Counted from the stretch's first letter, positions 23,301-35,554 are shown. The stretch is 64,000 bases of DNA from Tribonema minus (GCA_017506865.1 JAFCMP010000023.1:410748-474747), one strand, 5' to 3'. The notes: generated from the letters alone by a model not told the origin. Numbers and translations: made by a program.

Positions 23301-26300
23301 ATGCCGTGGTATAAGACCCCCCGTGCCCTCTGTGAGGTGTGGGCGTGCGCGCAAGACCAGGGGTACGCTGTATAAGACCGGGGTAGGCACGCGTCGTATA
23401 AGACGGGGTTGTAAACAGAGGAACGGCAGTTACGCAAACTTCAAGTCGTTTCAGCATAATTATCAAGTGTGCTGCAGCACATACGCAGGTGGTGTGCAAG
23501 CTGCGTTGCTGTGAAACCCTCAGCAGCCGTGCGTTCGCTGTGCCAAGGAGGTGTGCGAACCAGGCGTGCTTAGGCAAGAGCTGCAGAACGTCTATTTGTG
23601 GCGTGCTGCTTGCAAGCAGCAGAACTTCTGCAGTATTCATCATGCGATATATGCGACCGCAGCCACCCACGCGTGCAAGACGGGGGGTACGTTGTATAAG
23701 ACCCCCCCCTCAAATAAGGCCCCCGTTGGCTCTGCATGAGCGTCGCAGCGCGACTAGACGGGGGGGTTTTATACCCCGTGATCTACGGTAGTGGTAGGCT
23801 TGCTGGTGCCTGACAGTTTCACGGCTTTCTGCAGAGTGATACGCCAAGTCCGTCCTCAGGCGTACGTCCCCCTGGCGCAGCCCTTGCTGGTGCATGCGAC
23901 CGTTACGCACTGCTCGCCAAATGCAACAGCAGTCGGCGCTGGACGGCTGTGACTTCAGGTCACCCTCTGGCGAGAGGAGAGGTTTAAGCCGCCTCTCAAT
24001 GAGACGTACAAGACCTGGCGTACATGCATGCGTGCAGAGCCGCCTTTCACCGCCAGCTTCAGCAAACACGCTGCACTTGTTTTAGTCTTGACGGTCATCA
24101 GCGAACAATGGTCGCTCGCCCTGCGCGCGGAAGCTTTCGTGCGAAGCTTGTCCTGTTGCACTTGGTGCTATGCGCCAGGTTGAGAGCGCGTCTGCCCCGT
24201 ACTCACGAGTTGCAAGCGCACAGCACCTGGGCTGTGGCGTCAGCAACGCTCCCACGATACATGCCCCATTCCCGATCACCACCCACTGTAGCGCGCTGAA
24301 GCATCCAGATCGCGAGAGCACCGCACCCCCTTTCTTGACAAGCGCGCCCCGCAACAAGCACGTCCCTCCCTGCACATTCCTCCCCGTGCTGCTGGCACAG
24401 CACGTGCCGTTTGCATCACGCGCTGCTGCACAGAAGCTGAGCGCTGCTCACACACAACGACCGCACATGCCACTGTTTGTCGCTTACGATCAGGTATGCC
24501 GCCGCGTTCCTGGCTCAGCGGCGCCTGTTGCGCCCCTTCTCGCGCATGACGCGCTGCCCTGCGAACGCCACAGCCTTTCCCGCACACAACAGCTGTCCCA
24601 AACTCAATAGCTGTGTTACCGCTGTGTTTCCTCGCCCCTCGCGCGTTGCGGCAGGTGCTGAGCGCGTGCACGCCCGCGTCGCTGGCGCAGCGGCGCCTGG
24701 TGCGACTCGCGTCCGATCCTGACATACCCGTGCAGGACCCCGAGCCGTCCAGCACGCAGGAGGAGCGTGCGGCAGCGCTGCTCAGCCAACTTCTCGCCTA
24801 TCAGGTGCGCCGCGCTGCCTGAACGAGCGTCTGAACTTTGTGCTGTTGCTGTCGCGCGTGCTGTGATGAGAGTCTGCGGTGGCAACTGTTGTCTTTGCCT
24901 GCAGGTGTACTGCGGTGTGCTGCTGCTGCTGCAGCTGCTGCAGACGCTTTTAGGGTGTCCGCTCGCATCTGGCACGCCTCAGCGGCGGCGGCTGTGCACG
25001 TGCGTGGCGCCCACTCTGCTCACGTGTGTGGGCCTGCCCTGAGCGTTGCTTTGCTGAGTATTGCTGATGCAGTACAGGTATTGCAGGTGTTGATGGTCAC
25101 AGCGTGCATAGATCTGCCTTCATAGAGTGCAGTGTTACTTCTTGGCTCTTTATCTTTTGCACATGCCTGTGCCTATGATTGTCAAGCATGTCACAGCACC
25201 TGTACAATCTCATTGACTGCCACAAGTGCGCGAGCGCTCCGTTCACCAATCGCTGCTTGCTTCCGTGCAAACTCCAACCTGCAGGATGCGCTAGATGCCG
25301 CTGGACTGCCTGACGCCATGCTGCTCAAGAGCGCCACGCAGAGCCGGCTGGGCCTGCTGTGCACTGCTGCCTGCCGAGCGCTGTGGACCGCAGCGCTGGG
25401 GCTGATCGCTGCCCCCGGCGCCGTGATCCTGTCACCCGCGCTCGCCACGGGAAAGTTCCTGGAGGCGCGCATCATACGCACCAATCAGGGGCCGCGGCGC
25501 ATCAGGAACCTCGATGAGGTGGGTGCAGATTGAGTCTCATGAGTCTGACCCGATCAGTCTTGGCAAAGAGTCAGGTACTTCAAATGCCCGAGTGCATGGC
25601 CACCCTGGGCGAGCAAACCTTTCTCAATCATGCGCAGCACAGCTTTGGGTCCACGTGAAGGGGAAGGGCCTTTTCCGCCTCTCTTCGAGAACCGCCTGCA
25701 TATTCAGCCTTGCACTTGCCATGTGCATGGTCCCTTTTTCTGCTTTCGGCACCCCTTTCTCTTCGAGTACTCTGAAAGTGTGTTCCTGTCAGCAAATCCA
25801 AGCTGCCAGTGAAAAGCACCTAGACAACAACGCAAACATCAGCAAATTGGCAGCTGCGGTCAGCAGTACCACCACTGTGGCTGCTGTCTCAACCTCCCTG
25901 TGCCATTGCCGTCTGCAGGTTGCCCAGTACAAGCTGGCAGTCTCCGTGTTTGTGGCCCCCACCCTCATATTCGGCGTCGCGTGGGGCAACAAGCGATTGC
26001 TCGCACCCGGCCTACCCATGCCAGCGCTCCTCGGCGCCAGCGCGGCGTGGCTGTGGCTCACCATGCGCTGGATAGAAGATGGTGAGTGTGGTGAAGGAAG
26101 TGAAGTTGGCACATTGGCACATCAGGGTGGTAAAGCTCACTGGATCCCACTCAAAGGGCATGCGTGTTGGACTGCCGGCGCTGCTGCGTCTCGTTTGGGC
26201 GTTGAGTCTCACAGCAACAATCAAATCTGCTTAGCCAGTGGCTTGTAGTAGCCCTGTTCAGCAGGGCAGTGAGACAGCCAGCGTGTGCTGCTTCAACGCC

Positions 26301-27570
26301 CCGTTGCCAGTAGCACCGTCCGGCTGACACGCATCGCCGCAGCACAGTCATATTGCGCTGCACCTCATTCGAAGGCCAGGCGCACGCAGAGCGCGGCCTG
26401 CTGCACGCACGCTGCCGCACCGTCGCGCTCATCCTGCTCCTTCTTTCAAACCACGCAGCGCGATGCTGACCACACCTGTCGCCTGGTCCGCCCCCCTGCA
26501 GGCATGGCGAGCGCCAACACGCTTGCCGCGCAGCTGCGCCTGCTGCTGTCCCCCGCGAGGGCGGCAGCGCTCCGCAAGCAGCGCTCAGCGCTGCTGCCAC
26601 AGGTGCAGGCCGCCGCCGAGGAGTACGGGCTGCCCACCGCGGAGCAGCTCGTCGCGAACGCACCTGCGGACTGCAAGAAGCGCACCTCCTTCTTGTCCTA
26701 CTTCAGCCTGCTGGTGAGTAAGCGGAGGATGCGGCAGAATGTAGGTGCGCACCATCTTTGTGTCAACGTCGTTCGCTTGGCTTGCACCTGTTTGCACTTT
26801 GGAAGAGTTTGACTTTGTTGACAAGCTGACAGGTTGCAGCATGTTCTTGTGCTGTAGAAGAAGTTGACCCCCCCACCTCCCCCGTCCCCTTTGGGTGTAC
26901 AGGCTGTTGCTCATGCCATAAATAGGATCACAGGACTTCAGCTGTTGCCTCTCTCCTCCCCTCCTGCAGGCAACGTAGACATTCAACATCAGGCCGGAGC
27001 CATGGGCTCACAGTATGCACTGGTGTACCGCATCATTCATTTCAGAACCTGTTTCAGTAGCACGTTGCACGGAGTCCCAGGAATCATGCCGAAGAATGAC
27101 CTGCCACAGGTTGTCGGCACACCGATACAGATGCCGCTCAAAACTGTTTGCAATGTTGCATAGTTGCGTTCGCTTTCATCTTTCCCAGGAAAGGGTGGCT
27201 CATCATTAACAGGAGCCCTTTTGCCTTATTAGTAAACTCATTGTATCATTGTCCAGCACTTGTAAGTGCTTGTGGTTTGGTCCACCAATGGTGTTGCGCC
27301 ATGCTGTAAGCATTCTACCACAGGCTCTTCAAGACAAGCGCAGTTGAAGCTGCCAACCAGACAAGCGCAGGCAAAGCTAAGTAGCATGCATGACCCCTCA
27401 TGCTCGCGCCCCACTCCGCTGCTGCCTCCCTGCTTCCCCGCTGCTGGCAGAGGCGGCGCAGGCGCGAGTGGGGAGAGTGCGCACACTACGGCATCACACC
27501 CGTCGATTACCCGGAGCAGATGCTGCTCAGGCAGTCTCAGCGTAACCCCGCGAGCAAGAAGAGCGAGTAG
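20355..27570 (+). CDS. Glycerol-3-phosphate/DHAP acyltransferase of the yeast Gat1/Gat2 type, nine exons
   Basis: This family acylates glycerol-3-phosphate or DHAP at sn-1, the first step of glycerolipid synthesis, on ER membranes. Exons: 20355-20490, 20653-20872, 21556-21682, 22745-23050, 24655-24804, 25285-25518, 25919-26081, 26502-26713, 27451-27570. All splice phases agree and the frame closes at 555 aa. Acyltransferase block I is NHGNSLTDA (His-X5-Asp), followed by VRLTAKDSLWKHPFWKYVVGG and GTVPIQRR. Block III is LFPEGQSRYQSGLAPLKTG, and block IV is CGITYTHREKFRSDVCVVF. The C-terminal half has hydrophobic segments in exons 6 and 7, giving the expected membrane topology, and a polar tail ending PASKKSE. 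Assignment to the SCT1/GPT2 branch rests on THREKFRSDV and the long C-terminal region. Intron 4 holds a MITE-like element. A poly-C tract precedes exon 4. Confidence 0.85.
23249..23788. mobile_element. MITE-like element, copy 1, in GPAT intron 4
   Basis: The 540-bp element has terminal inverted repeats starting CCGTAGATCACGGGGTATAA and ending in the complement (GATCTACGG). It is flanked by TA on both sides (23247-23248 and 23789-23790), consistent with a TA target-site duplication. Subterminal GTATAAGACCCCC motifs repeat several times in both orientations. There is no coding capacity, so it is non-autonomous. A second copy lies at 30011-30545 in the opposite orientation. Confidence 0.85.
24490..24560 (+). 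repeat. Decayed copy of the GPAT exon 5 edge inside intron 4
   Basis: CAGGTATGCCGCCGCGTTCC, followed by CTGGCTCAGCGGCGCCTGTT, resembles the true acceptor and start of exon 5 (24651-24715, with TCGCTGGCGCAGCGGCGCCT). The copy does not read through in frame. It parallels the exon-edge copies in the IMPDH-like gene. Confidence 0.6.
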
Positions 27571-30010
27571 TTGTAGGGATATATGTATGTGTACAGCTCT
27601 GCACAGGGCGCGCGCACGCAAATAGGTGATGGGTGCACCGTCTGGTGATTCGGCAGCGGACGCTGTCGGGTATGCGCTAGTGCATGCGCGTGCCACGGGC
27701 TCGACAACCATGCCCAACTGGATGCAGCAATCCGCTGTGTCCCCGCTGAGACAGCCCACTGTTTGAGACGCACGGCAAGGTTGTCTCGATGAGAGGCTCC
27801 TGAGCTGAGATGTTCAACTACATGCGGGGCCAGTTTTTTCAAAAGGCGGACCAGTGCCGCCATCAAACCTGATGTGGGCTGCCTGTCGTGGGCTGCTTCG
27901 ACAACAGTCGATGGCTTGCCGCGCACACTGTTGGACACCGCGATGCGCAATTCTGCTTGGGCCCCGCTTATCACTCAGCAGGTGCAGAAAATGTGCACCG
28001 ACTCACAGAGCTGGGCATGACCATGTTTGGTGGATCTGTATCCTGCCGCAATTTGAATTATGGGGCTGCACCCCTAATCAGAACCGCTTCCGCATTTATA
28101 AATTGTCGCCTCTATTGATCTGCTGTCTGCGTTGCTGATACTTTATTGCCTATGCACTGACACACATAGTGTGGAACAATATGCTTCGCATTGTACCATA
28201 CAAGGAACACGGCTGGTAGCATTGTTTGCTACACCATTGATGGTAGCTACCATGTGCCAAGTCTGTGGCGCACATGATGATGGCTGTCATGTTGGAACTG
28301 AGCCTGCGCACGGTATGATTGTCAGGTCAACTGCACAGATGCAACTGGAGCAGGTGATGCTCTGGTTGTGTTGAAGAGTCTGTGCGCAGCATCTTATAGT
28401 CATGATGATTACCCTGGGGCATCCGGAGGGTGTTGATCAGTGAGCAGTCGCAGTCGCCACAGCGATCAAATTCACTGCACGAAAGCATCACATTGCTTAG
28501 CAGATTAGCCATTGCCGCCGCTAGATGTGGGGCACACGACATGCCCCCTGCAGGGCTAGCGCGGCTAAACCATTTGGGCGTAGGCCCATGGTGTTTAGCC
28601 CCAGCCCTAAGTAGACCAGTGCTGCCGATGTTGCCCTCTGGACACTGCGGCGTCATCATCATGCTGAGGCAAAGTGCCACGTCCTGTTGTGCTTGCACCG
28701 TATTAGCTCTTGGTGCAGTGCCCGCAGAAACGGTTTAATGGCCAGAGCAAGTAACACCACTGCAGGCATGGCGCAAGCATTTGCATGGGCCATGGTGCAA
28801 TGACCTACACAAGACCACGTCCAATGAGGCCAATGTGGACAGTGACAAACGTCGAGCACAAGGCTGATGTGGTTTGCTTATTATAGCAGCCTACGCTGGC
28901 AAGGCAGGATATGCATGTAAACAATGATGATTGTCATGGCAGCCTACGCTTGCAAGGCAGAGCAGCAATACAGGGACCCACAGAAGAGGATGCTGAAAGG
29001 TGAAATCACATTTGTGGTCACAACGGCAGGGAGCTAGCTCGATGAGGGTTTCTGCAACCGTTTTGGACCTTCAATCAAGCGTAGCTACCCAGTCCTTTGT
29101 GCTGAAGGTACGCTGCTACTGGTATGAATTGATCTTACCACAAACGTAATGTACTCGTGCAAGCCTTTCATCCATCCAAGCATATCACAACTTGTGATAC
29201 TTCTGTATGGTGATTCACAACCGAGAACTGTCAGCACGAGGGTCACGCGCCCGTTCTGTTCCTGGGAAACGTCTTGCGCTTGGTCACATGACCAGGATGC
29301 ATGATGGCGTGCACCAGCAAGGACCTGCTTGTGCAGCAGTGAGGGCAGTTGCGCACGACCTGAGGCGGTGTCAGCATAACAGTAGGCTGGGCTGTGCGCC
29401 GTTCTAGCCATCTGGCAGCTGTCATACTGCAGATGCATTACATGAGCATGTAATGTGGGAGCAGACCACAGCGGCGCTGCCATCAATGCTTACACGCGTT
29501 AAACGGCCAGGCCAGCATCCCACTGATGATTCATTTGACAGCGAATTGGCCTTCCACTCCGAACTTCAACACTGGTGCTGGACGGCAATGGCTGTGTGCA
29601 GTCACATTAGTTCGAAAGAGAAGTACAGTGCGACTTGACATTTTAGCTACTTCACAGTCACCAACAAATCTGACAGGTTCTCAAGTATTACATCGATGGT
29701 GCGTGTATGGCGCCTTGGGCGCACGCATGCCACTGAGCCGCACTAAGCTCAGGTTGCCTGACACCAGGGCAAGCCCAATGCAGTACCTGGACGAGCTGAT
29801 GCAGGTCCGCTGTGAGTGCCACGCGGAGGCAGCCGGTGCAGTTGGGGAACTATGCAGGGAGGAAGGAGGGGGGGGGGGGGGGGTTGCGGGTACTGCGCTT
29901 GCAAGCGCGGCGCGCCTCCCCCTCATTGCAAGGTGAGTATGCTTTTCCTGATGTCGCTGATGGCGCTGCAATTCCATAGGCTGCATGTCCTGGCACGGCA
30001 TTGTCAGCTA
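27571..30010. other. Gene-poor stretch, no supported gene
   Basis: This 2.4 kb stretch follows the GPAT stop codon. I saw no frame with conserved motifs, no tRNA and no obvious transposon ends. A poly-G run lies at about 29869-29883. It leads into the repeat island. Confidence 0.5.
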
Positions 30011-30545
30011 CCGTAGATCACGGAGTATAAAACCCCCCCGTTTTAGCAAGTTGCGAGGCTCGTGTTCGGAAGACGGGGGGGTCTTATACGGGGGGGGGTC
30101 TTATTTAACGAACCCCCGTCTTGCACGCGCGTGTGTGGCTGCGGTAGCATGGTATCGCATGATATATACTGCAGCACACAGCTACTCAAGCAGCAGGCCA
30201 CGAATGAACGTTCTGCAGCTCCTATTCTAGCACGCCTGGCTCAAACACGCCCTTAGCACTACAAATTCACGGCTGCAGAGGCATTGCGCAGCAACGCAGC
30301 TCGCACCACCTGCTTTGGCGCTGCACCATGCCGAAACGACTTGATTTGCGTAACTGCCATGTTCCTTTGCCTACAACCCCGGTCTTATACAACACGTGCT
30401 TACCCCCCCCCCCGGTCCTATACAGCGTACCCCCGGTCTTGCGCACACACACACACCTCCCTAAACAAACGGGGGGTCTTATACTACAGTATACGATGGG
30501 GGGGTCTTATACAAGAGGGGGGGTTTTAAACTCCGTGATCTACGG
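30011..30545. mobile_element. MITE-like element, copy 2
   Basis: This 535-bp copy has CCGTAGATCACGGAGTATAA at the left and the complementary CTCCGTGATCTACGG at the right. TA flanks it at 30009-30010 and 30546-30547. Its left part matches the reverse complement of the right part of copy 1 (for example CTTGCACGCG.GTGTGGCTGCGGT), so it lies in the opposite orientation. It also has multiple GTCTTATAC subterminal motifs and no ORF. Confidence 0.85.
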
Positions 30546-30666
30546 TATTATAATGATGCGTCGCAGGCGCAGCGGCTGTGCCTTGTGCGCTGCTGATAAG
30601 GCAGCCCCGCTGCCAGCTCTTCCTTGCCTTGTATGGAATTGCAGGGCACCATATAGTACGTCTTGC

Positions 30667-30712
30667 TGACATTCGGGTTGTCGGGGTCAGGGTTCGAATC
30701 CCCTAACCGTCC
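30667..30712 (+). pseudogene. 5'-truncated tRNA-Pro fragment, copy 1
   Basis: The fragment starts at the anticodon stem (TGACATTCGGGTTGTCG) and runs through the T arm to AACCGTCC. It matches the 3' two-thirds of the intact tRNA-Pro at 35555-35627. The D arm and A box are missing and one G of the T stem is lost. A T-rich tract follows. Confidence 0.85.
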
Positions 30713-30741
30713 TACATGGTTTTTTTCTTTTTCCTGCTTGA

Positions 30742-30787
30742 TGACATTCGGGTTGTCGAGGTCAGGCTTCGAATCCCCTAACCGTCC
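30742..30787 (+). pseudogene. 5'-truncated tRNA-Pro fragment, copy 2
   Basis: This second tandem copy begins at the same anticodon-stem base as copy 1 and ends AACCGTCC. It has substitutions in the variable region and T arm (GTCGAGGTCAGGCTTCGA). It is also followed by a T-rich tract and then by the repeat body shared with the inverted copy near the intact tRNA. Confidence 0.85.
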
Positions 30788-32219
30788 TATCGACTCTTTT
30801 TCTTTTTCCATGCTTGGGCTTGCTGTCGATGCACATTGTCAATGCAATGGCAGCTGGGGGATTTGCAGGCACGATTGGCGGCTTGCAGCTACTGCACAAG
30901 GCGTGTTGTACAAGGTCGAAGGCATCTGCGCAAACTTCAAGCTTGGCTCTCCTGGCAGGTGCAGTGGAATTATACATTCTGAGCTTCAAGCGAGTGCCAT
31001 GTTTTGCAAACATGTAGCCAAAGAAGAACTGTCTGCTGACTGTCTGCTGGGGCACTTTACTGCTGCATGAACTGATCACAGAGTGCTTGCAGTTCTCCAT
31101 CAGCTGGTGGTGTACGGTGCTTCAACTTGTGCACCATAGCTCTGATGTTATCAAACAGAAGCACTTGTGCAGGCGCAGCTTTGTCGCCTCTGCATTTGAA
31201 TGTCGACCTGAGTGCATGCACGACTGAGAATGCACCATGGCACTACACTGCAAGCGCGTCGTACACTTGAAGTGGCGTGCGGAATCTTGTAGCCTGTCAA
31301 CACAAGCTACCTTGAAGTTCACCGCTTTTCAGAACACACTAAGCTGTTCAATGGCATGCCTGCACGTCGCTGATGCGCCCCTTCTTTGTTTCCACCCCCC
31401 ACAGGCCTGCATGCATTTACCAGGCTCACCATTGGTGGCCCTCCAGGGTAGGGTAGGGGGGGCAACACAGTGGCCCCTGGGGCAGCCGCGGCCCGGGGTG
31501 AAACTGGTCGGGGTTGCATTGCTGCCAGCAGTGGCATCAGCAGCGCCCGCTCAACCAATGGCCTGCTGCGGGTAACATACAGCGCAAAATGAGGCACGAC
31601 TCTGTGTATGCTTTGACAAATGGACGAAGTGTGATGATAAGAAGGCTGCCATCATCCAGCCTACCAACCCCTTTGTCTGACGATGTGCATTGTTGATCGA
31701 TCAAGTTTCATGGTCAAGAACGCGTCGTCATGAGGGGGAAAACGTCTGTAACGCTTCAGAAATGCGACTACCCGGGCAACATGACTATATAGCGGCTTGC
31801 AAAACGATACCACTACTTGCTAAGATCAGAGCGTGATGGCTCCATCTGGCATTGAGTTTATCGGTATGCGCAATCACATGGAGTCCCTGCCAGCACTGTT
31901 GGCTGTCGCTCGATCGGCACTGTAAAATGCACAAGATGCCGAGATGGGCGTACGTCACCTGTTACAGGAGAAACTGTCCACATTTGGCTCCACTCTCGCT
32001 GCCAGAAGCGTCAAATACTAGTCTGTAACCTGTGAGAGCCAGCTCTCGACCTGGCAGTGCTTCTATGAGTCGGTAGCATGCACTTCTGCATGTCGTCAGA
32101 GCCTAGAATTCGGTGTTTCAGTCAGACATCGTGGGCGCTCGTACGTATACTCCTCCTCACAAAAAAAAGCACGCTGATGTTCAACTTCAAGTCACGCGCC
32201 AAAGGAAGAGCGCGAGAGG

Positions 32220-34240
32220 TTTGTGGCCTGAGCCTGCCAGCGGGGTGGCGTTCTCTTTCAGCAGGTGTGCCGCAGCTTCGCCGCCTGCGCCACGTCCACC
32301 CCGACTTTGTTCGCGGCGACAGGGGTGCTGGACGCCTCCAGCATCGAGGCCGCTCCTCATCGGCAAAACAGCTACCCCCGCCGAGCTGAAGCAACTGGAG
32401 AAGCGCGCGCCGCTGAGGAGCACCGCTTCGGCGCCACACTGGATGACACCACCATCACGATACAACGCGCAACATGTCGTGTCACCCTCACGAGTGCAGC
32501 ACCAGGCAGGGCATGGCAGCGGGCCTGCGCATGCATCAACAAGCACGCCGTGCCTACGCGTACCGCTTTCTGGCAGTGCAGTGCCCAGACATGGAGCCAG
32601 CCAAGCTGACGGCCACCAGCGGCCTCAGAAAATACACCATCGTGCGCATGCTGTAAGCCTTCGCGGAGCGTCAGAGGCCGCCACAATCGTCAGCACCGCC
32701 ATTGACAAGTCAACAGAGTGCCCTGAGGGGGTCCAGCAGCAGATGCACTTGGCGTAGCAGCAGCAACGGCAGCAGCAGAAACGCCGCGCTGACACCGACG
32801 AGCCTGCCAACACCCTCGGGGCAGTGCCAGGTGCCTGAGCTCGCAGGCTGTGGTTATGTTCAAGTTTTGGTTCGTACGCGTACGATGTCGGCACCGGCGC
32901 CATGGGCGGGCACGAGGAGCGGCAGCTGTTGAGCCCGCAAGCCCTGCAGACCTTCATCTTCTCATGGTCCGTCATGGCCAGCCTCAGCACCGCCTACCAC
33001 GACCTCAGGCGGCGCGGCAGGCTGAGCTCGCTGCCGTCGGCGCCCGGGAGGAGGTGATCATTAGTGGTTCCGCAGCAGCTGCAGCAGCTGCTGCAGAGGG
33101 GCCCAACAGCGGTGGCAGCAGCGGCGGTGGAACAGCTCATCGGCGGCGGGGGGAGCAGCGCGAGACAGTGCCATGGCTGCAAGGGAGAGACAGCGGCAGC
33201 GGCTGCCGCAGCATTGGATGACCAGCAGCAGCAGCGGCGGCGGCGGCGGCGGCGGCGCCGCGCGCAGGGGCTGGCAGCGCAGGTGCTGACGAGGACGACT
33301 TCAGCGAAGAGCTGCCCTACAACCCCGTGGCCGCAGAACGCAAAAGCCGCGCGTTCTTCCACTTCGTGGCATTCGAGCTGGTGGCGCGGGCCGCGCGCCG
33401 CGCCGCCGCCGGCCAACACTGGCGCGCCCCCAAAACCCCCTGCAGCTGCTGCGCGACGCGCTGCACTTGCGCATCATGAAGGACGTGATGTGCGCCCGCA
33501 TCAAGAAGACGGGCGCTGACGGCAACTCGCCAACCACGCTGCTGCTTCGCAAGCTGACCCAGCGCGACAGCCTGCGTGCCATGCGACTGGTGCCCGCCGA
33601 GACTCAAGTCCTGATGTGGACGCTGGCCAACCCCAATGCAGCTTCTTCGAGGGGGGCCAGGTGCGCGCGGCGCTCTGGCGCTGCTAGAGATGCGTCGCTT
33701 TACGCTGCAGTGCATCAGTTGCCCGACTGCCTCGGCTGGCCAGTGACTGACATGCACAAGGTCAGTTACGCCACTGGGCACGGGGGGGCTTCTGGCTCAA
33801 GGGGCGCGGGTGCGCGGTACCTGTGCTGCAGGTACTGGCGCTTTCCGTTCGCGTTCGCGCCTCAGCTCAAGTGACAGCGGCTGTCCAAGCAGCTCGCGGA
33901 AGAATCGCGCAAGACCTGCGTCACGTTGCGCCTGCGCTCGCCCTGCCTCGCCACAGCTTTCCTCGCAGCAACGGGGTATGGCGGGTCGCGCGCGGACGCC
34001 AGCTGGTGCCCCCGGCGCGCCATGCGGGCGAAGCTGGGCGACGTAATCTACGGAGTCAACATGGCCTCCCTCGCGCGCTTTCTGCTCAGCCACATCAGCG
34101 GCGACGGCTCCACCAACCAGACCCTCACCGGAACGCCACAACTACAGTTCCTGACGACGAATCGCGTCATGAATGTGATGGTGCGGCAGCTGCTGAGCGC
34201 CATCGTCGCGGCTTCAGGTTACACAAGGTGTGTGGGGTAG
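32220..34240 (+). pseudogene. Decayed protein-coding gene of unknown family
   Basis: Several stretches read like coding sequence but lie in different frames with stops between them. Examples are RAYAYRFLAVQCPDMEPAKL (near 32540-32610), EERQLLSPQALQTFIFSWSV (near 32920), EELPYNPVAAERKSRAFFHF (near 33310), then LRIMKDVMCARIKKTG and LTQRDSLRAMRLVPAETQVL (33460-33620), and LLSHISGDGSTN and VMVRQLLSAIVAASG (34080-34215). Frame changes and stops show it is broken unless many short introns intervene. I do not recognise the family. It lies inside the large inverted repeat, and related fragments occur on the minus strand at 34786-34400. Confidence 0.5.
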
Positions 34241-34446
34241 GTGCTCGCCAGCGGCTGTCTGCAACATGTATGCCGTGACAATGGCGCTCAGCAGCTGCCG
34301 CACCATCACGCGATGATCATCATGACGCAATTCATGGTCAGGAACTGTAGCTGTGGCGTGCTGGTGCGGCTCTCAGACTGGTTCCAGTTGGTGGAGCCGT
34401 CACCGCTGAGGTGGCTGAGCAGAAAGCGCGCGGGGGAGGCCATGTC
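34059..34446. repeat. Local inverted duplication of the decayed gene end
   Basis: The segment 34059-34240 (starting CATGGCCTCCCTCGCGCGCT) recurs as an imperfect reverse complement at 34243-34446. The two arms abut almost without a spacer. The minus-strand copy continues outward as a coding-like stretch (WGHEELQLLSPHVRQ, about 34560) related to the plus-strand EERQLLSP segment. Confidence 0.75.
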
Positions 34447-35546
34447 GACGCCGCAAAGGTGCCGGTAGGCGAGGCTGCCAGTGAGCTGGCCATGGCAGAC
34501 CCAGAAAGACGAAGCTGCACTGGCGCACGTGCGGGCTCAGCAGCTGCAGCTCCTCATGCCCCCATGTGTGCGCGCCCGGTGCTCGCATGTCCTTGCGCGC
34601 CTGGCCCATGAGGGCCTTGTGCAGATCCCCGCACGTCTTGCCGACGGCCGTGTTGCATGCGGCCCCCTGCAGGTGTGCGCACTGCAGGCTCTCGGTGACG
34701 AGATGTATGTGGTCATGGGCTGCCGCGTGGAAGCAGGTGCCGCAGCTGAGGCACCTGACACTGGTGGCCGGGGCGTCGGCGAGCATGTCAGTGTCGGTGT
34801 GGCGCTCCTGCTGCTGCTATGGCGCAAAGCAGATCTGCGGCCGGACCCCCTCAGCAGCAGTGCCACAAATCTCACCCCAGGGTGCAGTTGCTGCCCCAGA
34901 GGCCGCTGTGATGCCCCCCCTCCGCTACCCTGGAGGGCCACCGATGGTGAGCCTAACGATGCATGCAGGCCTGTGGGGGGTGAGAAGAAGGTGTGCATCC
35001 GTGCAGGCAAGGTAGCTTTTGACACACACACAGGCTACATGATTCCGCACGCCTCTTCAAGTGTACGACGCGTTTGCAGTGTAGTGCCATCGTGCATTGT
35101 CAGCCATGCATGCACTTAGGTCGACATTCAAATGCAGAGGCGACAAAGCTGCGCCTGCACAAGTGGTTCTGTTTGATAACATCAGAGCTATAGTAGGCAA
35201 GTTGAAGCACCTTTCACCGCCAGCTGATGGACAACTGCAAGCACTCTGTGATCAGTTCACGCAGCAGTAAAATGGCCTAGCAGACGGTCAGCAGCCAGTT
35301 CTTCTTTGGCTGCAACTGCCTGCTAGTAGTGCAAAACATGGCACTCTTGAAGCGGAGAATGCACGCATAGAAGATAGTTTCACTGCACCTGGTAGGAGAG
35401 CCAAGCTTGAAGTTTGTGCAGATGCCTTTGACTTTGTGTAACACGCCTTGTGCAGTAGCTGCAAGCCGCCAATTGTGCCTGCGAATGCCCAGCTGCCATC
35501 CCATTGACAGTGCGCAAGCCCTCACTTGGCAGAAAAAAGAGGAACC

Positions 35547-35551
35547 AAAAA
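35547..35551 (-). terminator. Pol III T-run terminator of tRNA-Pro
   Basis: Five T residues on the minus strand follow the mature tRNA 3' end almost immediately, as expected for RNA polymerase III termination. Confidence 0.75.
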
Positions 35552-35554
35552 CGT

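Larger units (their letters stand above)
30667..31500 (+). repeat. Left arm of a large inverted repeat with tRNA-Pro-like outer end
   Basis: From the tRNA-like fragments inward, this arm matches the reverse complement of 34860-35627. Long shared blocks include GGCGGCTTGCAGCTACTGCA, CTCTGATGTTATCAAACAGA, TTTGTCGCCTCTGCATTTGA and CACAGGCCTGCATGCAT. Divergence is moderate, with several small indels. Both arms end outwardly in tRNA-Pro sequence. It could be a tRNA-headed SINE-like pair, or the long terminal inverted repeats of one 5 kb element. Confidence 0.8.

Noticed and set aside
23249-23788. CRISPR-like array from repeated GTATAAGACCCCC units
   Set aside because: The repeats are in both orientations with irregular spacing inside a terminal-inverted-repeat element in a eukaryotic intron.
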